NCBI RefSeq assembly: GCF_035582795.1
Contig: NC_134370.1
Coordinates: 47,665,501-47,729,500 of the forward strand
Direction: 5' to 3'
DNA: 64,000 bases
Source of the DNA: Mycteria americana
Lineage: Eukaryota; Chordata; Aves; Ciconiiformes; Ciconiidae
The notes under the pieces: model-generated
What the model saw: the letters and a program-made list of their open reading frames with translations, nothing else
The model's database searches: none
Told to the model about the DNA's origin: nothing
Shown here: positions 24,301 through 32,291 of the stretch, piece by piece
Layout of the letters: each line of letters starts with the position of its first letter
How positions within the stretch are numbered: the first letter of the stretch is position 1
Program-made: the position numbers and the translations under genes

Positions 24301-27300
24301 TGAAGGTTGCTCCCAAAAACCAGCTGAAGGGTGAATTCAGTGCCAGGCGATGGAGGAGTAGGGGACGGTGACAAACCAGGGAGCTCAGGGGGATTCTGTG
24401 CCCGCAGGTCTCCCAGCTTCCCCGTCATCCAAGATTCGGTGCTGAAGGGCAAACTGGGCATCCCCGAGGCTCGCGTCAACCGCCTGATGAACCGCTCTGT
24501 CTCCTGTACGGTGAAGAACCCCAAGGTGGAAGTTTTTGGCTACCCCCCCGCCAGCACCCAGGCAGGTGTTGCCCCCTTCAACATCCTGGTGGGTGCCTCC
24601 CCGCCTCGGGGTTTGCTTTCCTCTCCTTTCCCTTCCTGGATTCCTGGGGGTTGCTGCAGGGTCAGATCACTTGTCCTGGGGTGGTGGGACCCTCTTGGGT
24701 TGGGGGGAGTCCCTGCGGGGCTTTGTCCCCTGCACCTTGTCCCCAGCACCCTTGGGTGCTGGTGGGCAAGCTGGGATGCCGGCCATGGGGTGCTGTGGGG
24801 TTTTAGCACCCTCTTGGTGCCACGTCCCCAATGCGGCTGCATCCCTGGGAGGGTGTTGGCATGTAAGGGGTCCTGCTGTGGCAGGGGGGATGTTTGGGGC
24901 TGCTGGTGCTGCTCGGAGGTGGGGGTGCATGGGGGAAAGGGGATAACGCAGCTGGCTCTGCTCTGGCTCTGTCGCAGGTCGGCGGCCACTGCAAGAACGT
25001 CCCTACACTGGAGTACGGCTTCCTCGTCCAGGTGAGTGTCATGCATCCAGCTCATCCCCATCCCGTTGCCTGGAGCATCCTCCCCCCCGTCCCATGTCCC
25101 ACTCACCCCCATCCCACTGCCTAGAGCATTCTCCCCACTCATCCCACATCCTGCTCAGCCCCATCTGGCTTCCCAGAGCATCTTCCCGAGTGCCATGGCC
25201 ACCACAGAGGCTGACTCCTACCATCCTCTCCTTCAGATCATGAAGTACGCGGAGCAGCGGATCCCGACGCTCAATGAGTACTGTGTGGTGTGTGATGAGC
25301 AGCATGTCTTCCAGAATGGCTCCATGCTCAAGGTGCAGGGACAGGGACCAGGTGGGCGTAGGCTGCCATCCCCTGTCACCGTCCCTGACCCTCCCCACGG
25401 CTCCTGTCCCCTCCGCAGCCAGCGGTGTGCACCCGGGAGCTCTGCGTCTTCTCCTTCTACACCCTGGGCGTCATGTCCGGTGCGGCAGAGGAGGTGGCCA
25501 CAGGCGCCGAGGTAGGGGTGTGCGTGGCAGGTGACCAAGGCATCACCTCAGGGTTCTGTCCCTTCACCCCATGCTCTGTCCCCAAGGTAGTGGACCTGCT
25601 GGTGGCCATGTGCCGCGCTGCCCTGGAGTCCCCCCGCAAGAGCATCATCTTCGAACCTTACCCTTCCGTGGTGGACCCCAACGACCCCAAAACACTTGCC
25701 TTCAACCCCAAGGTAAGTGCTGGGGGGGCAATGCTCTGCCATGCCAGGGATCGATGGGGCTGGGGGGAGCCCTGAGGACCCCTCCGACGACCACCTCTCT
25801 CCTGCCCCACATATAGAAGAAGAATTACGAGCGGCTGCAGAAGGCCCTGGACAGCGTGATGTCCATCCGGGAGATGACCCAGGTATGCCGGCGTGGCCCC
25901 GCACCACCCTGTGTGAGACACATGGCCCTGTGTGAGACACAACCCCTCCCGTGCAGGATCCTTCACTGGGAGTGCCAATCTCTATCTGCCCACAGTTGGG
26001 TGGGTGCCAGGGGACCCACCCACACCCCCTCTCTCCTCTGCCAGGGGTCCTACCTGGAGATCAAGAAGCAGATGGACAAGCTGGACCCCCTGGCCCATCC
26101 CCTTCTGCAGTGGTAAGGCTGAGGGTGCTGCGGCCCCATCCCGCTGCCCCATGTCCGTCCCCCCTGTCTTACATCCCCCAGGACAGTGGATGGGGTGGGG
26201 GCAGCCGGGCATCCCCGGCACAACCCCCTCAGCCCCTTTCTCCTGGGGGGTCACAACCGTCCACCAGCCTCAGGGCAGGTTCTGGCACAGTTCCTGGCTC
26301 GGCCCCACTCCCTGGGGAGCGTGGGACCATGCTGTCTGACCTTCCTCCTCCTCCTCCTCCTCCTCCTCCTCCTCCTCCTCCTCCTCCTCCTCCTCTTCCT
26401 CTTCCTCTTCCTCTTCCTCTTCCCAAGGATAATCTCCAGCAACAGATCCCACATCGTCAAGCTGCCCCTCAGCAGGGTAAGGGGCCTGGCCAGGCTCCAG
26501 GTGGGGTGCGGGTGCAGCATGCAGGATGGAGGGTATGGAATGTGGGATGTGGGATATAGGACGTGGGATGGAGGATATGGGATGCAGGACATAGAGTATG
26601 GGATGCGGGATGGAGGATATGGGAGGTGGGATGCATGATATGGGAGGTGGGATGTAGGATACGGGATACAGGGTGCAGGCTATAGGATGTGGGATGGAGG
26701 ATATGGGATGTGGGACGTAGGATATGGAAGGTGGGACGTAGGATATGCAATGCGGGAACATAGGGTATGGGATGTGGGATATAGGATATGGGTTGTGGGA
26801 TGTAGGGTATGGCATGCAGGTCATAGGGTATGGGGTGCGGGCTGTGGGATGGAGGATGTGGGATGCAAGATGAGGGATGTAAGGATATGGGGTGGGCGAT
26901 ATAAGGGTCTGGGATGTAGAATGCAGCCTTTGGGATGGGGTCTGCAGCCTGTGAGTCGTGGAAGGCAGGATATGGGATATAGGACAGAGGATATTTGATG
27001 TGCGCTGTGGGATGTGGGACAAGAGACGAGGGATGCCATGGGCCCTCCTGGCAAGCTTGGGACGGCCAAAGCAGGGCTGGGACGGGCACAGGGCCAGACT
27101 GCCGTGCATGATCTCTGTCTGTCTGTCTGTCTGCCTGTCCTCTCTCCCTGCTGGCACCACCTTTGCTCTTCCCTTTCCCCTGGTAGCAGCTGAAGTTCAT
27201 GCACACCTCCCACCAGTTCCTCCTGCTCAGCAGCCCCCCGGCCAAGGAAGCCCGGTTCCGCACCGCCAAGAAACTCTACGGCAGCACCTTCGCATTCCAG

Positions 27301-28751
27301 TGAGTTGCTGGGGGGTGGCGGGAGCACCCCAAGTGGGCGCCGTGAGGCAGGGTGCTGTGGGGCTGATGTGGGGCTGGCTTTTTCCAGCGGCTCTCACATT
27401 GAGAACTGGCACTCCATCCTCCGCAACGGGCTAGTCAACGCTTCCTACACCAAACTGCAGGTAATGCTCCCCTGTGCCCGACCCCCACCCTCAGGGCAGG
27501 CAGGCAGGCAGGGAGGGATGCAGGCAGCTGGAGATATGCTGCCTGCAGAGGCTGGACTGCCTCCACCACCATGCCCAAGCTGTCGGGGTGACCCTGCGTT
27601 GCTCACCCTGGTGTTTTCCCGCAAGCTGCATGGAGCAGCCTATGGCAAGGGCATCTATCTGAGCCCCATCTCCAGTATTTCCTTTGGATACTCAGGTAAG
27701 AGGCTGCCTGCGCTGCCCAGTCCTGCCTGCACTCCCATCCCCACTCCTTGCATGGGCCCGGGCGTGTTCGGCGTTGTGCCGGCTGGAGGAGCCATGTGGG
27801 AGCGGGCAGTGTCCTGCATCCTTCCCACCTGCACTGGCCTCTTTGAAGCCAGGTTGAGGCTTTCCGATGTGCAAGGGAATTAAAACCCCAACATTTTCTA
27901 GGCTCTGAAAACCACTGCACCCACTTTTGGGGGGTTTCCAGCGTTTGGCCGCAGGGCGGGAGCACCCACTGTGGCCGTCCCCCTCTGTGGCATGTGTCCC
28001 TGTGTCACCCCAGGGGTGCTCACTGCCCAGGAGTGATGGCCACCACCTCGCTTCTCTGCAGGGATGGGGAAAGGGCAGCACCGGATGCCTTCGAAGGATG
28101 AGCTGGTGCAGAGGTACAACCGGATGAACACCATCCCCCAGGTGACAGACTGGGGGACACCATGGGAGGATGGGGACAGGGGCATGGCACCCATGGGTGC
28201 TGGGGATGGGGCAAGCTGAGCCTGGCCGGGGCAGTAACACTGGTTGCTTTCTCCGCAGACCCGCTCCATCCAGTCCCGCTTCCTCCAGAGCCGCAACCTG
28301 AACTGCATCGCGCTTTGCGAAGGTCTGAGGACACACAGGGGGGGTGGAGAGGGGTGGCCGGGCAGCACCCACATCCCTGGCTGACCCAGTGGGTGGAGAA
28401 GGGAGGGAGTGAGGGTCCCCACTACAGGCTGCGCCCAGCGGGGACCTCCGTCCCCCATCCGACAGCCCCTTCCCCCGGCAGTCATCACCTCCAAGGACCT
28501 GCAGAAACACGGCAACATCTGGGTCTGCCCTGTCTCGGACCACGTCTGCACCCGCTTCTTCTTTGTGTGAGTCCTGGCTGCGCCCACCTCACTGGCACCC
28601 ATGGGACACCCACGGGACACCCCCTTACCCCCCCTTCTCCCCTTCCAGGTACGAAGATGGCCAAGTGGGAGACGCCAATATCAATACTCAGGACCCCAAA
28701 ATCCAGAAGGAGATCATGCGTGTGATCGGGACTCAGGTGTACACAAACTGA
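21369..28751 (+). CDS. PARP6: PARP6, mono-ADP-ribosyltransferase (complete, 22 exons, 621 aa)
   Basis: PARP6 (ARTD17) transfers single ADP-ribose units from NAD+ to proteins. Mammalian work links it to cell-cycle control and neuronal dendrite growth. Exons join in frame: 21369-21371, 22245-22322, 22470-22564, 23308-23368, 23500-23590, 23679-23745, 24017-24166, 24408-24588, 24978-25031, 25237-25332, 25419-25511, 25587-25712, 25817-25882, 26045-26112, 26428-26476, 27187-27299, 27388-27460, 27626-27695, 28062-28141, 28259-28322, 28482-28566, 28649-28751. The protein starts MDLKGQYWTDDDSDGD and ends VIGTQVYTN. The catalytic domain fills roughly residues 390-621, with His464 in HGSHIENWHSILRNGL and Tyr499 in YGKGIYLSPISS. 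The PARP1-type Glu of the triad is absent, as expected for a mono-transferase. It is nine residues shorter than remembered human PARP6, all in the linker near residue 235. Confidence 0.97.
21625..22244 (+). repeat. C-rich CCCCATCCTGCTGCCCCCCAACC repeat filling PARP6 intron 1
   Basis: About 600 bp of degenerate tandem units (CTGCCCCCCA, CCATCCCGCTG, CCCAACC) that run right up to the exon 2 acceptor, so the array also serves as its pyrimidine tract. Confidence 0.85.
22245..22322 (+). CDS. PARP6: PARP6 exon 2
   Basis: 78 bp, residues 2-27, acidic N-terminus (WTDDDSDGDNESEEF) ending FLYGVQ. The acceptor is CCCCCCAG and the donor GTAAGT. Confidence 0.96.
22470..22564 (+). CDS. PARP6: PARP6 exon 3
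   Basis: 95 bp, residues 28-59. It encodes GTCAADLYRHPQLDADIEAV and the following KEIYSENAVAV. The donor is GTGGGT, followed by a 24-bp-unit minisatellite in the intron. Confidence 0.97.
22600..23110 (+). repeat. 24-bp minisatellite in PARP6 intron 3
   Basis: Roughly 20 copies of a unit near GGGGCACCCAGCTGTGCCATCCCC. The right half (22980-23100) is a clean 24-bp period. Since 24 is divisible by 3, both strands carry stop-free frames. Confidence 0.85.
23308..23368 (+). CDS. PARP6: PARP6 exon 4
   Basis: 61 bp, residues 59-79 (REYGTIDDVDIDLHVNIS plus FLD). The acceptor is TCTTCGCAG and the donor GTGAGT. Confidence 0.97.
23500..23590 (+). CDS. PARP6: PARP6 exon 5
   Basis: 91 bp, residues 80-110, encoding EEVATAWKVLRTEP and the following RLRFSLSQYLDGP. 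Confidence 0.97.
23679..23745 (+). CDS. PARP6: PARP6 exon 6
   Basis: 67 bp, residues 110-132 (PSIEVFQPSNKEGFGLGLQL plus KK). It is bounded by TCTGCAG and GTAAGA. Confidence 0.97.
24017..24166 (+). CDS. PARP6: PARP6 exon 7
   Basis: 150 bp, residues 132-182, including ILGMFTSQQWKHLSNDFLK and the basic FKTSGTIKKFRAGLS stretch. Confidence 0.97.
24408..24588 (+). CDS. PARP6: PARP6 exon 8 (variable linker at its end)
   Basis: 181 bp, residues 182-242 (SPSFPVIQDSVLKGK ... KNPKVEVFGYPP). The last codons read ASTQAGVAPFNIL and are unlike the longer mammalian linker. The chosen donor CTG/GTGGGT keeps phase 0 with the next exon. An exon end a few codons earlier cannot be fully excluded. Confidence 0.85.
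24978..25031 (+). CDS. PARP6: PARP6 exon 9
   Basis: 54 bp, residues 243-260 (VGGHCKNVPTLEYGFLVQ), phase 0 at both ends. Confidence 0.96.
25237..25332 (+). CDS. PARP6: PARP6 exon 10
   Basis: 96 bp, residues 261-292. It encodes IMKYAEQRIPTLNEY and the Cys-rich CVVCDEQHVFQNGSMLK. Confidence 0.97.
25419..25511 (+). CDS. PARP6: PARP6 exon 11
   Basis: 93 bp, residues 293-323, encoding PAVCTRELCVFSFYTLGV and the MSGAAEEVATGAE stretch. Confidence 0.97.
25587..25712 (+). CDS. PARP6: PARP6 exon 12
   Basis: 126 bp, residues 324-365, encoding VVDLLVAMCRAALESPRKS and ending TLAFNPK. The acceptor is CCCCAAG, a less usual AAG. Confidence 0.97.
25817..25882 (+). CDS. PARP6: PARP6 exon 13
   Basis: 66 bp, residues 366-387 (KKNYERLQKALDSVM then SIREMTQ). 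The acceptor is ATATAG and the donor GTATGC. Confidence 0.96.
26045..26112 (+). CDS. PARP6: PARP6 exon 14 (start of catalytic domain)
   Basis: 68 bp, residues 388-410 (GSYLEIKKQMDKLDPLAHP plus LLQW). The intron that follows ends in a CTC/CTT microsatellite. Confidence 0.97.
26342..26424 (+). repeat. (CTC)n then (CTTCCT)n microsatellite at PARP6 exon 15 acceptor
   Basis: About 17 CTC units followed by about five TTCCTC units, ending three bases before the CAAG acceptor at 26427. Confidence 0.95.
26428..26476 (+). CDS. PARP6: PARP6 exon 15 (49 bp)
   Basis: 49 bp, residues 410-426 (IISSNRSHIVKLPLSR). Its polypyrimidine tract is the microsatellite at 26342-26424, and the acceptor is TTCCCAAG. 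Confidence 0.96.
26515..27030 (+). repeat. GGGATATGGGATG-type minisatellite in PARP6 intron 15
   Basis: About 500 bp of degenerate 7-8-bp units (GGGATGT, GGATATG, GGATGGA) grouped in higher-order repeats. Strand-asymmetric, with G and A on the plus strand. Confidence 0.85.
27112..27140 (+). repeat. (TCTG)n microsatellite
   Basis: Short TCTG run, six units with one TGCC interruption, in PARP6 intron 15. Confidence 0.8.
27187..27299 (+). CDS. PARP6: PARP6 exon 16
   Basis: 113 bp, residues 427-464 (QLKFMHTSHQFLLLSS ... FRTAKKLYGSTFAF). The acceptor is a NAGNAG (TAGCAG). The first AG was chosen, which keeps Gln427 as in mammals. Confidence 0.96.
27388..27460 (+). CDS. PARP6: PARP6 exon 17 (catalytic His)
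   Basis: 73 bp, residues 464-488. It completes His464 of the NAD+-binding HGSH motif and encodes WHSILRNGLVNASYTKLQ. Confidence 0.97.
27626..27695 (+). CDS. PARP6: PARP6 exon 18 (catalytic Tyr)
   Basis: 70 bp, residues 489-512 (LHGAAYGKGIYLSPISSIS plus FGYSG), carrying triad Tyr499. Confidence 0.97.
28062..28141 (+). CDS. PARP6: PARP6 exon 19
   Basis: 80 bp, residues 512-538 (MGKGQHRMPSKDELVQRYNR plus MNTIPQ). Confidence 0.97.
28259..28322 (+). CDS. PARP6: PARP6 exon 20
   Basis: 64 bp, residues 539-560 (TRSIQSRFLQSRNLNCIALC plus E). The donor GAAG/GTCTGA is weak at positions +3 to +5. Frame and protein match require it. Confidence 0.94.
28482..28566 (+). CDS. PARP6: PARP6 exon 21
   Basis: 85 bp, residues 560-588 (VITSKDLQKHGNIWVCPVS then DHVCTRFFFV). 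Confidence 0.97.
28649..28751 (+). CDS. PARP6: PARP6 exon 22 (stop codon)
   Basis: Coding part of the last exon, residues 588-621 (YEDGQVGDANINTQDPKIQ ... VIGTQVYTN), TGA at 28749-28751. The 3' UTR follows. Confidence 0.97.
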
Positions 28752-29880
28752 GCGGTGGCGGGGATCCCCCGGGGTGCCAAGCGAAGACCCCGGGTGAGGC
28801 TGGGGAAGGACGAGTGGGTTTTGAGCCTCCCAGGCAGGGCAGAGACCAGGGCCGATGCTGGCAGCTCCACCCTGTACATAGGCATCAAGCATCCAGTGAG
28901 CACCAGGCGGGTTTAGTGGTCCCTTGTCCCCTCCCTGTCCCATCCCCCAGCGTCCCCGACCCTGTGGCATTGTGGAGAAGGAGCTGCGGGGGCTGGCGTG
29001 GCCAGTGGCCGCCCCTCCTGGCATTGGCAGTGACGGCATTTTTATCGACGAGAAACCGAAGCAAAAAAAACCAAAACAAAACACCAAAACAGACCCAAAA
29101 AACACAGGAAAAAAAAAAGAGAAAAGGAATCTGTGTCGGTGTAGTTAAAGTATTTAAACAGCCTGGGGGTGTGGGGAGGGGATGGGATGGTGGGGAAGGG
29201 ATGGGAGCATGGGGAAGGGAGGGGAAAGAGGGAAAGAGATGGGGCTGCGGGGATGGGATTAGGGCCACAGGGAAAGGGTTGTAGGGAATTGATGGGGCTT
29301 TGGGAAAAGGATGGGGCCACGAGGAGAGAGAATCACACCATGGCAAAGGGATTGTCCTACGGAGCAGGGACCACACCACAGAGAAGGGATTGTGCCTCAG
29401 GGATGGGACCACACCGGGGGGACAGTGCCGCAGCAGAGATGTGCAAAACGAGAAGGAAACCTCCCAGGCACTGCACTTTATTTCAGCACAAGCTGATCCC
29501 CATAACTACACAGATAAAGAGTTGGCACCAGCACAGCTGTGTCCCACTATGCCCAAATCCCAATGAAAACCCATGGGAGAAGTCCCGGAGGCTGCCACGG
29601 CTCAGTGCAGGGACCCCCAGGAGGTGGAGGGGGGCTGGCAGAGGCAGCTGGGTACTGAGGTTCCCCACAATCCTGTGGCTCTCCAGGTCAGTCATGGAGA
29701 GCATGAGGCCACGGCAGTAAAATATCAGCCCTTAAGAGACAGCAGCTCCTGCAGCATCAGCCCAAAGCTGCCTGGGGACACCGGCCAGTCCTGCAGGGAT
29801 GCAGGTTTCCATCACCAGGGGTTCAAGGGTCCAAGAGATTTAAAATAATAAAAATAAATACCCCAAACCAGCCCTTTGCC
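28752..29880 (+). other. PARP6: PARP6 3' UTR (end approximate)
   Basis: Includes a G-rich GGGATGGGGAAGGGAT tract (29165-29310). Two overlapping AATAAA signals lie at 29847-29858, and a second pair at 30239-30251 would extend the message. Which one is used cannot be decided from sequence. Confidence 0.5.
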
Positions 29881-32163
29881 ACCCCACCGGAGTTGTGGGT
29901 GTTGTTTTCAACAAGGATTTATCAAGAGAATTAAGAATCGACTTTAAAAATATCCTGGTTTAGGTACAGTCACTGGCTGAGACCTGACGGGTTCGTCACA
30001 CCGGTGGGTGCACTCTCAGCATCACCTCTGCAGTGTCCTCTGCTCTCAGAGGCTGATGGAGGGACACCAACATCCATCCACCACTGCTCATCCTGTGCCG
30101 GCTGCTCAATGTCCCCAAGGCCACCCAAACCTGGGCAGGGGGGATGCTGGGTAGGTGGCTGTCCCCACACCACCCGCCCTGCCAGCCACCCCATTTGGTT
30201 TTGCTTAAATTTGTGGGGTTTGGGTTTCCCTCCCCTTAAATAAAAAATAAATCAAGCCACTTTCCCACAATCACTCAAGTCACTCGTCTGGGGGTGCGGC
30301 CAAAAAGGGACATCCCAGGGAACATGCTAACATCCTCCAGAAGCTCCCCCATCGTTCAGAAACAGCGAAACCACAGGGGCTGGGTCCTGCCCCGGTCCCC
30401 TCCGCACCTGGGATTAATTCCTCCAGAAAATGGTAATTCCTGGAAAAAAAAGCAAAGGGAGAGGCCCATGCTCCTCTCCCAGCTTCACCAAATTCCCGGT
30501 GGATGCTTCAGCCCGGCTGGAGTTGAGCTGGTCAAAAAGGGGTCCCTGGCGTTGTCTTCTCGGGGGAATTGGGGTGGTGGGAGGCAGCAGCGATTGCTCC
30601 AAAGAACCAACCAAGGTGACGATTTTGACAAAATAAGTTTATTTTGCTTCGCTTAATTTCTGCCGAAACCTCACATTTTTCTTTTTTCTTTTTTTGGCTG
30701 AAAAAAAGAAAAAACCAAAACCCCCCAAACCAACCGAAACCGCAAAGAACCGCATCCCTTTGCCCTCTCCTGAGGGGCTCTTTCAACCACCTTGATGCTC
30801 CCGCCTGGGCCATGGGGCTGGGGGAGCCACCGCAGCCCCCCCAGAAAACCCTCCCCTCTGCATCCCCCCATCCTCAGCCGCAAATTGGCCCCCCAAAACC
30901 GAGCCCTTGAGCCCCATGAATCGGCCCCCTCCAAAACTGAGCCCTCTAGGAAATGCTCACAGCTCTTAACCCCAAGGTTTTTCTCAACCTTCTTAATTTG
31001 TTTTTTTTTTTCTTCTTTTGTGTTTTTTGTTTTTTTGTGTGTTTTGTTTTTTTTTTTTTTAATTAATTTATTTATAGATATATTTAAAAAAAGCAATAGT
31101 CCTTTGGTCCCTAAACTCTAAGGAATGATATGACTCTGAAACAAGTAATCCTATGTCCCTGTGCCAGTGACAAGCAGGGGGAAGCACGTGTCCTGCCGCC
31201 CTGCTCCATGGGATATATATATATATATATACTTATTTATATATATCTTCTATAAGTCCAACATCCTTTGATCCTTTTTTTTTTTTCCCCCGACATGGGG
31301 AAAAAGAAAATCTTGCCATTTGTCTTTTTTCCAAACAAGCATCCTCCAGGTGAAGCGCCCGAGGCTGGTCCTGTCCCACCAGCTTTGGTTTAAGAATCCG
31401 TTGGCAGCCTCTTTTCCTCATTTCTCCTGGGAAATTGGTAGCAGCAAATGAGTGCTTTAAAAAAACAAAACAAAACAAAACAAAACCAAAGGTAGATCGT
31501 ATCCCGGGTGCCCGGGGCTGTCGTCCTTTCTCCCAGCGAGGGATTTAGTGAGTCTCAGCGAGTGGCTGATGGCAAATCTCAGCCCTGGTGCCGCATCGCT
31601 CTCCTTCCTTGTCTTCCTTGCTCTCTCGTTCCCGTTAAGTAACAACCAACCGGTTTGGGGAAAAAAAAAAATCAAAAAAGAAAAGAAAAGCTATGACCAG
31701 AATGTCTCTCTTCTTTGCCATTTTCTCCATCACCTCCTCCTCTTCTTCTTCCTCTTTCTCCTCCTCCTCTTCCTCCTCCGGGATGTGTTGCAAAGAAAGA
31801 GAGTTACGGGTTTGGATACTGCACTTGGGAAAGGGGAAAGTCATCATCACCGCGGGATGCCCGACCTGCAAAACAGCAAAGGGGCTGTTAGCCTGTGTCC
31901 TGGGGGATGGAGGGAAGGAAGGACAGAGAGAGGGACGGAGACAGGGCCCCAAATCCCAGTTTGAAACACACACACAGACAGTCCCGGGCGCAGAGACCCC
32001 TGCACATACTTGAGGACATTTTTGAAGAAAACACGGCACCTGAGATGCTTCAGGTGAGCCGAGCCCCACTGCCAGGTCCCCTGGGGCTTTGCAGAGGGGT
32101 GCAGCAGGGCCAGGCCCGCCCTGTTCCCCCCTTACCTCTCCGCAGGACCAGGGTGAGCAGGGG
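29455..32163 (-). other. CELF6: CELF6 3' UTR (end uncertain)
   Basis: No further exon is seen past the stop. Minus-strand AATAAA signals lie at 31072-31067, 30643-30638 and 29482-29477. The last, in CTGAAATAAAGTGCAGTG, looks the most like a true end but lies inside the PARP6 3' UTR. The region has A/T-rich homopolymer tracts (30665-31060), a TA run (31213-31231) and a CTT/CCT tract (31735-31780). Confidence 0.45.
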
Positions 32164-32291
32164 TCAGTAGGGTCTGTTGGCATCTTTCGGCCGTTTTAGC
32201 TGGACTTTTAGTCTCTTCATGCCAATCTGGAAGCCGTTCATGGCCTGAATGGCTGCCTGAGCGCTCGTCGGATTGTCAAAACTGACGAAAC
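32164..32291 (-). CDS. CELF6: CELF6 exon 12 (RRM3 end, stop codon)
   Basis: Coding part of the last exon, residues 442-483 ([17 protein letters not shown] ... [13 protein letters not shown]). RNP1 is GFVSF across the junction. TGA at 32166-32164. Confidence 0.98.

Noticed and set aside
26270-27269. Minus-strand frames rich in HPISYIPHP
   Set aside because: Translation of the GGGATATGGGATG intronic array.
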